64,000 nucleotides of DNA, taken from positions 45,127 to 109,126 of the forward strand of contig CAMILZ010000002.1 of assembly GCA_946223075.1 (NCBI GenBank), written 5' to 3'. Numbering within the stretch: the first letter of the stretch is position 1; each line of letters starts with the position of its first letter. Below, piece after piece: positions 49,919 to 59,162 of this stretch. Below the pieces are notes generated by a model that was not told the origin of the DNA, made no database searches, and worked only from the letters and a program-made list of their open reading frames with translations. Both the position numbers and the translations under genes were made by a program. The stretch is from an uncultured Dermabacteraceae bacterium. GTDB taxonomy: Bacteria; Actinomycetota; Actinomycetes; Actinomycetales; Dermabacteraceae.

Positions 49919-51160
49919 TTAGTGAGCGACGGCAGCGGCGCCGTGCTCGTCGATCAGGTGGCCGGTCGTGAACCGCTCAAGTGAGAACGGTTCGTTCAGC
50001 TCGTGGGGGCGGTCGTTCGCGACCGTGTAGGCGAATGCCCAGCCGCAGGCCGGGGTGGCCTTGAAGCCGCCCGTGCCCCAGCCGCAATTGATGTACACGC
50101 CCTCGACGTCGCACAGCGAGATGATGGGTGAGGCGTCGAGCGTGACGTCCACGATCCCGCCCCACGTGCGCAAAAGGTGTGCGCGCGAGAACACGGGGAA
50201 CAGCTCGATCGACGCGGCGATCTGCTCAGAAACGACGTGGAAGGAGCCACGCTGCGCGTAGCCGTTGTACTGGTCGATGCCCGCGCCCATCACGAGCTCA
50301 CCTTTGTGGGCCTGCGACACATACATGTGCACGTGGTTGCTCATGACAACCGTGGGATGCACGGGTTCGAAAAGCTCCGAGACGAGCGCTTGAAGAGGAT
50401 GCGACTGCGTGGGCACGCGGACCCCGAGCTGATCCGTGAGGGTCGTCGTGTGGCCCGCCGCTGCGAGGGCGATCTTGGGCGCGAGGATCCTCCCGCGCGT
50501 GGTGTCTACCCCGATCGCGCGGCCACCGTCGGAAAGGACCTTCGTGACCTCGCAGTTTTGGATGATGTCCACGCCCAGTTCGTTGCACTTGCGCGCGTAG
50601 CCCCACGCCACCCAGTCGTGTTTCGCGATGCCCGCGCGAGGCTGATAGGTCGCGCCCATGACCGGGTAGCGCACGTTGTCGCTGATGTTGAGGATTGGGC
50701 ACACCTCCTTGACCTGCTCGGGGGTGAGCCATTCGGCGTCCACGCCGTTGAGCTTGTTCGCCTCGACCCTGCGCACTGATTCGCGCACGTCACCGAGCGT
50801 GTGGGCGAGGTTGAGCACACCCCGCTGCGAGAAGAACATCTCGTACTCGAGTTCCTCGGTGAGGCCTTCCCACAGCTTCATCGCGTGCTCGTAGATCGCC
50901 GCGGATTCGTTCCACAGGTAGTTCGAGCGAATGATCGTGGTGTTGCGGGCCATGTTGCCGCCCGCGAGCCAGCCTTTTTCGAGAAGGGCGATGTTGGTCA
51001 TCCCGTGGTTCTTCGCGAGGTAGTACGCGGTTGCGAGGCCGTGACCGCCGCCTCCCACGACGATCGCGTCGTACGTTTTCTTCGGGTCCGGGTTGTCCCA
51101 CAAAAAATCGGGATGTTGGGGCAGTTCCTCCGCCACGGGGGCCTCCTTGGTTCTCGTCAT
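49919..51160 (-). CDS. soxB: Sarcosine oxidase beta subunit
   Basis: FAD-linked oxidoreductase of the DAO family, 413 residues. The FAD-binding motif is [19 protein letters not shown] with the following [23 protein letters not shown], and the C-terminus has the flavin contact [16 protein letters not shown]. This subunit carries non-covalent FAD and covalent FMN and holds the sarcosine site. First gene of the operon, with a strong promoter at 51205-51233. The product, glycine plus a one-carbon unit, supports use of choline-derived osmolytes common on skin or mucosa. Confidence 0.95.
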   Translation of the reverse strand: MTRTKEAPVAEELPQHPDFLWDNPDPKKTYDAIVVGGGGHGLATAYYLAKNHGMTNIALLEKGWLAGGNMARNTTIIRSNYLWNESAAIYEHAMKLWEGLTEELEYEMFFSQRGVLNLAHTLGDVRESVRRVEANKLNGVDAEWLTPEQVKEVCPILNISDNVRYPVMGATYQPRAGIAKHDWVAWGYARKCNELGVDIIQNCEVTKVLSDGGRAIGVDTTRGRILAPKIALAAAGHTTTLTDQLGVRVPTQSHPLQALVSELFEPVHPTVVMSNHVHMYVSQAHKGELVMGAGIDQYNGYAQRGSFHVVSEQIAASIELFPVFSRAHLLRTWGGIVDVTLDASPIISLCDVEGVYINCGWGTGGFKATPACGWAFAYTVANDRPHELNEPFSLERFTTGHLIDEHGAAAVAH

Positions 51161-51204
51161 TGAGAAAACGACTGGGCGTCATTTCCACGGAAGGTATTGC
51201 GTCG

Positions 51205-51233
51205 ATCCTAGAAGCGGAGACCCGAACAGTCAA
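51205..51233 (-). promoter_or_regulatory. Promoter of the sox operon
   Basis: On the minus strand TTGACT (51233-51228) and TAGGAT (51210-51205) are spaced by exactly 17 bp, about 45 bp before soxB. Confidence 0.7.
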
Positions 51234-51312
51234 GCGTTCAGTGCAACGCTGTTGCTCTAGTATCAACTCCGGAATGGAACGGAGACCGGGCGGGGATTCG
51301 GCGGGAGTGGCG

Positions 51313-51367
51313 AAAAGGCCCCGAGAGCCACGCAGGAGCGAGGTCCTGCCGTGGCCGTCGGGGCCTT
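51313..51367 (-). terminator. Terminator of valS
   Basis: Long hairpin with arms AAGGCCCCGA and TCGGGGCCTT plus an inner CCACG(G)CAGGA stem; on the minus strand it ends in TTTTCG. It lies 38 bp after the valS stop. Confidence 0.8.
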
Positions 51368-51404
51368 CAGCGTGTGTGGCCGTGGCGTGACGGCCGCGGG
51401 ATAT

Positions 51405-54077
51405 TTAGCGCTTCTTTGCCGGCGGCTCGCCGAGCTCAACCTTCGACAGCGTGATCGCGCCATCGGTCGAGGCTTCGAGCGTGAGTTCCTCGATCGAACC
51501 GAGCGCGCACACATCGAAGCGCACACTCTCGAACTGCGCGAGTGCGGCCTCGGGAAGCGCGAGGTGGGCGCGGAGCATCGGGGTCTTCTGCGAGACCTTC
51601 GCATCGCTCTTGACCTTGCGCACCGAGATGATCGCCTCGCTCACAACGCGGAGCAGTGATTCGTCCTGGCCGGCTGCGGCCTTCGCAAGCGGCGCCGAGG
51701 TGGGCCACGCCTGCGCGTGCACCGAACCTTCGCGCCACCAGCTCCACACCTCATCGGTCGCGAACGGGAGATACGGTGCGAAAAGGCGCAGAAGCGTTTC
51801 GAGCGCGATCTGGAGCGCCGCGCGAGCCGAAGCCGCGGGTCCCTCGCCCGCAGCGCCGTGCGCGCGGTTCTTCACGAGCTCGATGTAGTCGTCACAGAAC
51901 GTCCAGAAGAACGGCTCGATGACTTCGATCGCTCGCGCGTAATCGAGCTTCGCCATCGCGGCGCTCGCCTGATCCACGACACTCGCGAGCGACGCGAGCA
52001 TCGCGCGGTCGAGCGGCTCGGTCACGGCAGCCGGGTCGGCGGGCAGGATGCCCTCCGGATCCGACGCCACCTCACCAAAGCCGAGCGCAAACTTCGAGGC
52101 GTTGAGGATCTTGATCGCGAGGCGACGGCCGATCTTCATCTGGCCTTCCTCGAATGCCGTATCCGCACCCTGGCGGGCACGCGCCGCCCAGTAGCGCACG
52201 CCATCCGAGCCGTACTTCTCGAGAAGGTCGATAGGCGTGACAACATTGCCCTTCGACTTCGACATCTTCTTGCGGTCCGGATCGAGGATCCAGCCGTTGA
52301 TGCTCGCGCCCTTCCACGGAAGCGAATCGGTGAGCAGGTGCGAGCGCACGACCGTGCTGAAAAGCCACGTGCGAATGATGTCGTGGCCCTGCGGGCGAAG
52401 ATCCATCGGATAGACCTTCTCGAACAGAGCCCGATCATCGAGCCAGCCCGTCGCGAGAAGCGGCGTGAGCGAGCTCGTCGCCCACGTGTCGAACACATCC
52501 GGATCGGCAGTGAAGCCATTCACCTGATCGCGCTGGGATTCTTCGAAGCCCTCGGGGGCATCGAGCGTGGGATCCACGGGGAGGCGGTCCTCCGAAGGCA
52601 CGAGCACGCGGTCGTAATCGATCTCGCCGCGCTCATCGAGGCCGTACCACACGGGGATCGGCACGCCGAAGTAGCGCTGGCGGCTCACGAGCCAGTCGCC
52701 CGTAAGGTTCTCGACCCAGTTGCGGTAGCGCGAGGCCATGAATCCCGGGTACCAGGCGAGCTCGTCGCCGCGCTTCAGAAGCGCCGTGCGCAGGGCGCCG
52801 TCGGACTCATCGCGCCCGCCATTCGTGATGTACCACTGCCGGCTCGTGACGTACTCGAGGGGCTTATCGCCCTTTTCGTAGAACTTGACCGGGTGCGTGA
52901 TCTTCTTCGGCTCGCCCACCATGTCGCCCGTCTCGGTGACCATCTCAACCACACGCTTTTGCGCGCTGAACACGGTGAGGCCCACGAGCTCGGCGAAGCG
53001 CTCGCGGCCCGCCTCGCTCGTGATCCACGGGGCGTCCTCGATGATGCGGCCGTCGCGGCCGATCACGGCGCGCGTGGGAAGGTCGAGCTCGCGCCACCAG
53101 ATCACGTCGGTCGCATCGCCGAACGTACAGATCATCGCGATGCCCGCGCCCTTATCGGCCTGCGCGAGCGGATGCGCGAGAACCGGCACCTCCACCTCGA
53201 ACAGGGGCGAGAGGACCTTCGTGCCGAAAAGGGGTTTGTAACGCTCGTCGTCCGGGTGGGCAACGAGGGCGACGCACGCGGGCAGAAGCTCGGGGCGCGT
53301 CGTCTCGATGAACACCTTTTCGCCGTTCTCCACGCGCGTGAAGCCGAGGCGGTGGTACGCGCCCTCGCGGTCGTGATCCTCCTGCTCGGCCTGCGCAACC
53401 GCCGTGCGGAACGTGACGTCCCACGGGGTCGGCGCCTCGGCCTGGTAGGCCTGACCATTCTTGAGGTGCGTGAGGAACGCCTTCTGGCTCACGGCACGCG
53501 AGTTGTCGTCGATCGTTTGGTAGCGGAGGTTCCAATCGACCGAGAGGCCGAGCGTGCGGAACGTGTGCTCGAACGCCTTCTCATCTTCCGTGGCAAGCTC
53601 GAGGCACAGCTCGATGAAGTTCTTGCGGCTGATCGGCATCTGGTTCTGCGGCTTCGAGGTCTTCGCATTGCCGCCGCGGTGGGGCGGCTCGAAGTTCTCG
53701 ACGTACGCGAGGCTCGGATCGCAGCGCACACCGAAGTAGTTCTGCACGCGGCGCTCGGTGGGCAGGCCGTTATCGTCCCACCCCATCGGGTAGAACACGT
53801 CCTTGCCGGTCATGCGCTGGAAACGCGCGAGGATATCGGCCTGCGTGTAGGCGAACACGTGACCGATGTGCAACGAACCCGAGGCGGTGGGCGGGGGAGT
53901 GTCGATCGAGAATACCTTCTCGCGGCTCGTCTCGCGGTTGAACGCGTAGACCTTTGCGCTCTCCCACTGCGCATCCCATTTGCCTTCGAGCCCCTCGAGG
54001 CTCGGGCGGTCGGGGATTGCGGGGGTCATCGGTTGGGCGGTCGAGTCGTGACCTGCGTCGTGGCTGTTTTCGCTCAT
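51405..54077 (-). CDS. valS: Valine-tRNA ligase
   Basis: Protein of 890 residues from ATG 54077; another ATG lies three codons upstream at 54086. The frame stays open far beyond, but that part is antisense to the PAS gene. Class I signatures are HIGH at 70-73 (SLHIGHVFAYTQ) and KMSKS in DRKKMSKSKGNVV. The editing domain lies between, and ASSLTPLLATGW and QGHDIIRTWLF belong to the catalytic core. The C-terminus lacks the long coiled coil of many ValRS and ends in PPAKKR. It charges tRNA-Val and clears threonine. No T-box is visible in front, unlike ileS. Confidence 0.95.
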   Translation of the reverse strand: MSENSHDAGHDSTAQPMTPAIPDRPSLEGLEGKWDAQWESAKVYAFNRETSREKVFSIDTPPPTASGSLHIGHVFAYTQADILARFQRMTGKDVFYPMGWDDNGLPTERRVQNYFGVRCDPSLAYVENFEPPHRGGNAKTSKPQNQMPISRKNFIELCLELATEDEKAFEHTFRTLGLSVDWNLRYQTIDDNSRAVSQKAFLTHLKNGQAYQAEAPTPWDVTFRTAVAQAEQEDHDREGAYHRLGFTRVENGEKVFIETTRPELLPACVALVAHPDDERYKPLFGTKVLSPLFEVEVPVLAHPLAQADKGAGIAMICTFGDATDVIWWRELDLPTRAVIGRDGRIIEDAPWITSEAGRERFAELVGLTVFSAQKRVVEMVTETGDMVGEPKKITHPVKFYEKGDKPLEYVTSRQWYITNGGRDESDGALRTALLKRGDELAWYPGFMASRYRNWVENLTGDWLVSRQRYFGVPIPVWYGLDERGEIDYDRVLVPSEDRLPVDPTLDAPEGFEESQRDQVNGFTADPDVFDTWATSSLTPLLATGWLDDRALFEKVYPMDLRPQGHDIIRTWLFSTVVRSHLLTDSLPWKGASINGWILDPDRKKMSKSKGNVVTPIDLLEKYGSDGVRYWAARARQGADTAFEEGQMKIGRRLAIKILNASKFALGFGEVASDPEGILPADPAAVTEPLDRAMLASLASVVDQASAAMAKLDYARAIEVIEPFFWTFCDDYIELVKNRAHGAAGEGPAASARAALQIALETLLRLFAPYLPFATDEVWSWWREGSVHAQAWPTSAPLAKAAAGQDESLLRVVSEAIISVRKVKSDAKVSQKTPMLRAHLALPEAALAQFESVRFDVCALGSIEELTLEASTDGAITLSKVELGEPPAKKR

Positions 54078-54278
54078 GGCTCCCATTGTTCCACGCGCGC
54101 GCTCCCCATAGGGGATGCGGAGGCGTGAGATGCCCCAACGGGAAGCGACGAAAAGGGTCGTCTCGTGCAGGGCCCTTCGTGCCCGGTAGGCCTCTAGACG
54201 CGGCATACTATAAGGGGCGAGCCGGCGTCGGACCTCACGCGCCAGGCCACCCACGACGCCCGCAAGCGGAAGGTTCCC

Positions 54279-55586
54279 ATGAAGCGCCCCGACCCCACCG
54301 GCCACGAACTCGAGTTCGAGGCGGGTGAGCTGTTCTTCTCCACGACCGACGAACGAGGCCACATCGACAAGGCCAACGACGTTTTCGTGCGGCTCTCGCG
54401 CTATGAGGAAAGTGCGCTCAAGGGTGCCCCGCACAACATCATCCGCCACCCCGATATGCCCTCGGGCGTGTTCCGGCTGCTGTGGGAGTCGGTGGAAAAG
54501 GGCCAGCCGTTTGCGGGGTACATTCGCAATCTCTCTTCCGACGGTAGCCACTACGACGTGTTTGCCACGGTCACCCCTCTTCCCGAAGGTGGGTACCTCT
54601 CGGTGCGTTCCAAGCCCATGAGCACTGCGACGTTCAACGACGTATTCGAGGCCTACGCCGCGATCGTTGCCGAGGAAACCAAGCTGCGTGAGCAGGGGCG
54701 AAGCGCCCGAGAGGTCGCGGGCGTGGGCGCGAAGCTCGTGGATTCGGCCGTGCGGGATCTCGGCTACGACGGCTACGACGTGTTCCAGCGCAAGGCGCTC
54801 CTTCGCGAGGTCATGCTGCGCGAAGAAGCCCTCGAAGGCACCCTCGGCATGGTCGTCACGAACACGATCGACCTCATCGTGCGCGCAGCCCTCGGCATTC
54901 ACGCCGAAGTCAGCGTGCTCTCGTTCGACCAGGAAACTCTCGAGACGATCGCGAGCTACACCGATTCGGTTCTGCGCCGTATCCGCAAGGACATCGACCT
55001 TCAGGCCGCCGCCGAGCTTGGCCTCTGGGACTCGAGCGATAACGCGCTGCGCCCGCGCCTCAACTCCCTCACGGGTGAGCTCTCGACTCTCGCGGCGCTC
55101 TCGCGCGAGACCCAGTTCCAGATCTCCCTTGCACGGCTCCAGGCCGCAATGGTCACGCAGTTCGCGGACGAGCGCTTCGAGATCGAAGAGCCAGCCGCCC
55201 GCGCCGAGGCGAACAGCGCGATCCGCGACCTCGTTTCCGCTCTCCTCGCCGACCTTGACGTCATGCTCCAGCACATCGGCTCGCTGCACGTCGCGATCCG
55301 CCGCGCCCGCACCTCGATCGAGAGCGTGAGCGCGAAGATGCGCGAGAGGCGCGAACGCGTGGATGAGTTCCTCGACGAGTCCTTCGAAAAGGGCACGGAT
55401 CTCTCCGCGCGCGCCGAAGCACTCGAGCCACAGTTCAGCCAGTCGGTCATCGACGCCGACGTGGCGCTCTCGAGGCTCGAACGCCTCGCCGGCGCGCTGA
55501 GCGATTTTGATGCCGAATATGATGCGGAGCCGCTCGAACGCATGCGCGAGCAGCTCCTCGACGCTCTTGAGCACACGGAGGTGTGA
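54279..55586 (+). CDS. PAS-domain protein with Aer-like sensor and helical output region
   Basis: Protein of 435 residues. Residues about 15-110 form a PAS domain very like that of the redox/aerotaxis receptor Aer: HIDKANDVFVRLSRYEESAL, PHNIIRHPDMPSGVFRLLWE and GYIRNLSSDGSHYDV. In Aer this fold binds FAD. The rest is helical and likely coiled coil (SVLSFDQETLETIASYTDSV, then RRARTSIESVSAKMRERRERVDE) but lacks membrane segments, a HAMP domain and the hairpin tip typical of chemoreceptors. No che genes are seen. A -10-like TACTAT lies at 54206. It overlaps the SDR gene stop-to-start and so heads a three-gene operon with an SDR and an ABC exporter. Confidence 0.8.
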   Translation: MKRPDPTGHELEFEAGELFFSTTDERGHIDKANDVFVRLSRYEESALKGAPHNIIRHPDMPSGVFRLLWESVEKGQPFAGYIRNLSSDGSHYDVFATVTPLPEGGYLSVRSKPMSTATFNDVFEAYAAIVAEETKLREQGRSAREVAGVGAKLVDSAVRDLGYDGYDVFQRKALLREVMLREEALEGTLGMVVTNTIDLIVRAALGIHAEVSVLSFDQETLETIASYTDSVLRRIRKDIDLQAAAELGLWDSSDNALRPRLNSLTGELSTLAALSRETQFQISLARLQAAMVTQFADERFEIEEPAARAEANSAIRDLVSALLADLDVMLQHIGSLHVAIRRARTSIESVSAKMRERRERVDEFLDESFEKGTDLSARAEALEPQFSQSVIDADVALSRLERLAGALSDFDAEYDAEPLERMREQLLDALEHTEV

Positions 55587-56368
55587 TGGGTATGAACGCG
55601 CGTGATTCGCGAACGGCGGTTGTCACAGGTGCGAGCTCCGGAATCGGGCGTGCCACGGCACTGCGACTCTACGAAGAGGGGTACCGCGTTCTCGCGATCG
55701 CGCGCAGGCGCGAGCGTCTCGAAGACCTCGCGCGCATGGTGGACGCCCCCGGCACATTCGATGTGCTCGCGTGCGACGTGAGCGTCGAGGAAGATGTTGC
55801 GCGCGTTGCCGAATATGTCGAGCGGGAGTTCGCCGGGAGCCTCACGACGCTGTGCAACATCGCCGGCGGCGCCCTCGGCGTCGAAGAGGTCGCCGATGCG
55901 GCCTTCGAGAAATGGGAAGGCATGTTCCGCTCCAACGTGATCGGTGCAGGCCGCGTCACGAAAGCGCTCCTTCCCGCGCTCAACGCAAGCGGGAAGGGCG
56001 ATGTCGTGTTCTTGACCTCGACCGCGAGCCAGGCCGCATACGAAGGCGGCGCAGGCTACAACGCCGCGAAAGCCGGCGAACACATGATCGCCGCAGCTCT
56101 CAGGCTCGAGCTCGCCGGCACACCGATCCGCGTCATCGAAATCGCGCCCGGGCTCGTGCACACCGAAGAATTCAGCCTCACGCGCCTCGGCGGCGACCAG
56201 GCCGCAGCCGACAAGGTGTACGAGGGCGTGGAGAGGCCCCTTACCGCCGACGACGTGGCCGACGTGATCGCGTATGCCGTGAAGCTCCCGCACCACGTGA
56301 ACCTCGATCTCGTGACGCTCCGCCCGCTCGCGCAAGCGGCGCAGCACAAACTCATTCGCACCGCGTGA
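55586..56368 (+). CDS. Short-chain dehydrogenase/reductase
   Basis: Classical SDR of about 260 residues. The cofactor motif is TGASSGIG (14-21), with NIAGGALG, the catalytic Ser in LTSTASQAAYEGGAGYNAAKAG and the Tyr-x3-Lys pair in YNAAK. The basic run IARRRERLE after the second strand suggests NADP. It is close to YdfG-type 3-hydroxy acid dehydrogenases, but the substrate is open. Starts are possible at GTG 55583, ATG 55586 or ATG 55592; GGAGG at 55577 fits the last two. It overlaps both neighbours. Confidence 0.88.
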   Translation: MGMNARDSRTAVVTGASSGIGRATALRLYEEGYRVLAIARRRERLEDLARMVDAPGTFDVLACDVSVEEDVARVAEYVEREFAGSLTTLCNIAGGALGVEEVADAAFEKWEGMFRSNVIGAGRVTKALLPALNASGKGDVVFLTSTASQAAYEGGAGYNAAKAGEHMIAAALRLELAGTPIRVIEIAPGLVHTEEFSLTRLGGDQAAADKVYEGVERPLTADDVADVIAYAVKLPHHVNLDLVTLRPLAQAAQHKLIRTA

Positions 56369-58149
56369 GGCCCCTCGAGCTCCCCGACACGGGACTCAGC
56401 GACGGCCAAAAGGTCGAGACCCGGCGCATTCTCGCGCTCTTTGCCCCCTACAGGGGCACGCTCGCGCTCGTCCTCGTCCTTATTGCCCTCGGCGCGCTCA
56501 CGGGGGTGGTCTCGCCGTTCCTCGTGCGCGAAATCGTCGATGTCGCCCTTCCCGATAGAGACATTCCGCTTCTCGCGTGGTGCGCCTTCGGGATGATCGC
56601 CGTGTATGTCGCGGGCGCGATCTTCACGGTGCTCCAATCCTTCCTCTCGACCCGCGTGGGCCAAGCCATCATGCACGACCTGCGCGTGCGCGTTTTCGCG
56701 CACCTCCAACGCATGGGGCTTCCCTTCTTTACCTCGACCCGCACGGGCGAAATCCAGTCGCGCATCTTCAACGACATCGGCGCCATGCAATCGGTCGTCA
56801 CGAACGTCGCGACTCAAATCGTGTCGGCAAGCGCAACGATCCTCATGAGCGCGCTCGCGATGATCGCCATGGATTGGCGCTTATTTCTCTTCTCGCTCGT
56901 CACGACACCGATCGCGTCGGTCCTGAATCGACGCGTGGGGAAGCGGCGACGGGCGCTCGTCAAGCGTCGGCAAGAAGCCGCCGCCGACCTCTCCGCCCAC
57001 ATCCAAGAGTCCCTCTCCGTTTCCGGGATCCTGCTTTCCACGACACTCGGGCGCTCCGAGCCCATCATCGACGCGTTTGAGAACGAGTCGCGCGACCTCT
57101 CGCGGCTCGAAGTCGAATCGGAAATGGCGGGCCGCTGGATGCAGGGCCTCTACTCGGTGCTGCTGTGGATCATCCCGGCCCTCACCTACCTGATCGGCGG
57201 GGCGCTCTTCATCAGGGGCCACGGGGACCTCACGATCGGCACGCTCGTCGCGTTCGTCGCGATGCAAACGACGCTTTTTCCGCAGCTCAACACCCTTTTG
57301 CGCGTCGCGACCCAGGTGCGCGCGAGTCTCGCGCTGTTCACGCGCGTGTTCGAATACCTCGACCTCGAGATCCCCATCAGAGAAGCCGAAAATGCGCGCC
57401 CATTCCCCGGCGACCGCGCAGGTGGACACGTGACATTCGAGAACGTGCACTTCGCCTACCCCGGCGCGACCAAAGACACGATCGACGGAGTCTCCTTCGA
57501 TGTGCCACGCGGCTCGCACGTGGCGCTCGTGGGCAGCACGGGAAGCGGAAAAACAACGATCGGCTACCTCCTTTCGCGCCTCTACGACGTCAGTGCGGGG
57601 AGGATCCTCATCGACGGTATCGACGTGCGGGAATTGAAGCTCGAGGCGCTCGCGGGCGCCGTCGGAGTGGTCACGCAAGAGACCTACCTGCTTCACGCGA
57701 GCATTGCCGAAAACCTGCGGTTCGTGAAGCCCGACGCTACCCGGGCCGAAATGGTGAGAGCGTGCGACATGGCGCAAATCCATGCCCACATCGAATCGCT
57801 CCCGCAGGGGTACGACACGATCGTGGGGGAGCGGGGATACCGGTTTTCGGGAGGTGAGAAGCAGCGCCTCGCGATCGCCAGGACGATCCTTCGCAATCCG
57901 CCGATTCTGCTCCTCGACGAGGCAACGAGCGCGCTCGACACCGTGACCGAACGCGCGATGGGTGGAGCGCTACGGTCCCTTAGCGAGGGGCGCACGACCA
58001 TCTCGATTGCGCACAGGCTCTCGACGGTGCGCGACGCCGATCAGATTCTCGTCGTGAAAGAAGGCCGCATCGTCGAGCGCGGAACCTACGACGACCTGCT
58101 CGTCGCGGGAGGCGAATTTCGCCGCCTCGCGACGGGCGGCTGGCAATAG
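56365..58149 (+). CDS. ABC exporter, fused membrane and ATPase domains
   Basis: Protein of 594 residues from GTG 56365, whose GTGA overlaps the SDR stop. Six membrane segments lie between about 30 and 320, then the ATPase: Walker A VGSTGSGKTT, Q loop GVVTQETYLLHASI, signature FSGGEKQRLAI, Walker B ILLLDEATSALD and the switch histidine in SIAHRLSTV. Half-transporters of this MsbA/Lmr-like type work as dimers; without an adjacent second half gene a homodimer is likely. The cargo is unknown. Operon membership with an Aer-like PAS protein and SDR suggests a redox-linked compound. Confidence 0.92.
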   Translation: MRPLELPDTGLSDGQKVETRRILALFAPYRGTLALVLVLIALGALTGVVSPFLVREIVDVALPDRDIPLLAWCAFGMIAVYVAGAIFTVLQSFLSTRVGQAIMHDLRVRVFAHLQRMGLPFFTSTRTGEIQSRIFNDIGAMQSVVTNVATQIVSASATILMSALAMIAMDWRLFLFSLVTTPIASVLNRRVGKRRRALVKRRQEAAADLSAHIQESLSVSGILLSTTLGRSEPIIDAFENESRDLSRLEVESEMAGRWMQGLYSVLLWIIPALTYLIGGALFIRGHGDLTIGTLVAFVAMQTTLFPQLNTLLRVATQVRASLALFTRVFEYLDLEIPIREAENARPFPGDRAGGHVTFENVHFAYPGATKDTIDGVSFDVPRGSHVALVGSTGSGKTTIGYLLSRLYDVSAGRILIDGIDVRELKLEALAGAVGVVTQETYLLHASIAENLRFVKPDATRAEMVRACDMAQIHAHIESLPQGYDTIVGERGYRFSGGEKQRLAIARTILRNPPILLLDEATSALDTVTERAMGGALRSLSEGRTTISIAHRLSTVRDADQILVVKEGRIVERGTYDDLLVAGGEFRRLATGGWQ

Positions 58150-58158
58150 TGGGTGTGC

Positions 58159-58434
58159 TTAGGCCTCAACCTCGATGTGGCCCACGCCGCGATCCACGCA
58201 GCAGGCGATGCGCTTGCCGTGCTCGTCTTCCTCGAGGTACTCGTTCTCGTACTCGACCTCGCCCTTCACGAGCGGAACGACACACGTGCCGCACGTGCCA
58301 CCCTCGCACGAATACTTCATGGGAACGCCGGCATCGAGAAGCGCCTGGAGGAGTGAGGTATCCTCGTCGACCTCAACGGTCACGTTGGACTTGGTTGCGG
58401 TGGCGGTGAACGGTTCCTTATCGAAAAGGCCCAC
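58159..58434 (-). CDS. 2Fe-2S plant-type ferredoxin
   Basis: Protein of 91 residues. Ligands are Cys43, Cys48 and Cys51 in YSCEGGTCGTC and a fourth Cys at 78 or 79 in RIACCVD, the plant/adrenodoxin pattern. An N-terminal beta grasp reads NVTVEVDEDTSLLQALLDAGVPMKY. It carries one electron between a reductase and an unknown oxygenase or desaturase; neither is adjacent. It is convergent with the ABC exporter and lies just downstream of the response-regulator gene on the same strand. Confidence 0.92.
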   Translation of the reverse strand: MGLFDKEPFTATATKSNVTVEVDEDTSLLQALLDAGVPMKYSCEGGTCGTCVVPLVKGEVEYENEYLEEDEHGKRIACCVDRGVGHIEVEA

Positions 58435-58496
58435 GGAAAATCTCCTTGTTGCGAAGCGTCATGAGGGGTGAACGCCCTCAAGCATGACACACAAGC

Positions 58497-59162
58497 TTAG
58501 ATGACTCGCTTCTCGCGTGCCCAGCGTGAAAGTTCGTAGCGGTTGGTGAGCTGAAGTTTCTTGAGAACGTTGGACACGTGGGTCTCGATTGTGCGATCCG
58601 AGATGAAGAGTGCCGAAGCGGCCTCGCGGTACGTGTAGCCGCGGGCAATGAGCTTCATGACCTCCTGCTCGCGAGGGCTCAGCAGATCCATCTCGCTCGG
58701 GACTGACGGTGCCACGCCGCGGAAAGCATCGAGCACGAAACCCGCGAGGCGCGGCGAAAACACCGCGTCTCCCTCGGCGATCTTGTGGAGCGCCGCCGCG
58801 AGCTCCTCGCCGGTTGTGGATTTCGTGACGTAGCCGCGCGCGCCCGCGCGGATCACGGCGATCACGTCGACCTCGGCATCCGAAACCGAGAGCGCGAGGC
58901 AGCGCACCGGTTCGCCCGCTTCGGTCGTGAGGGATTCGAGGGCCTCGGCGACTTCGGCGCCTCCGCCTCCGTTGCCGCCCGGGAGGTGCACGTCGAGGAG
59001 CACCACGTCGGGTCGCGCCTCGCGCGCCTTCTCGATCGCTTCCTCCACCGTGAGGGCAATGCCCACGATCTCGATGCCTCCGAGCCTGCTGAGCTCCTCG
59101 CTCACCCCCGAGGCGAAGATCCGGTGATCATCGACCACGAGCACGCGAATGTTCTCAGCCAT
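58497..59162 (-). CDS. NarL/LuxR-type response regulator (EsrR/MacR-like)
   Basis: Protein of 221 residues. The receiver has acidic residues in VVDDHR and phospho-acceptor Asp57 in VVLLDVHLPGG; a Gly-rich loop follows. The C-terminal LuxR HTH reads LSPREQEVMKLIARGYTYREAASALFISDRTIETHVSNVLKKL. It overlaps its sensor kinase gene by 8 nt. In corynebacteria and other actinobacteria regulators of this kind, paired with a PspC-domain kinase and PspC-domain membrane protein, respond to cell-envelope stress. Confidence 0.93.
   Translation of the reverse strand: MAENIRVLVVDDHRIFASGVSEELSRLGGIEIVGIALTVEEAIEKAREARPDVVLLDVHLPGGNGGGGAEVAEALESLTTEAGEPVRCLALSVSDAEVDVIAVIRAGARGYVTKSTTGEELAAALHKIAEGDAVFSPRLAGFVLDAFRGVAPSVPSEMDLLSPREQEVMKLIARGYTYREAASALFISDRTIETHVSNVLKKLQLTNRYELSRWAREKRVI

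Noticed and set aside
54078..55574. Minus-strand open frame continuing upstream of valS for about 500 codons
   Set aside because: It is antisense to the PAS gene, whose domains are clear; valS has its proper start at 54077.
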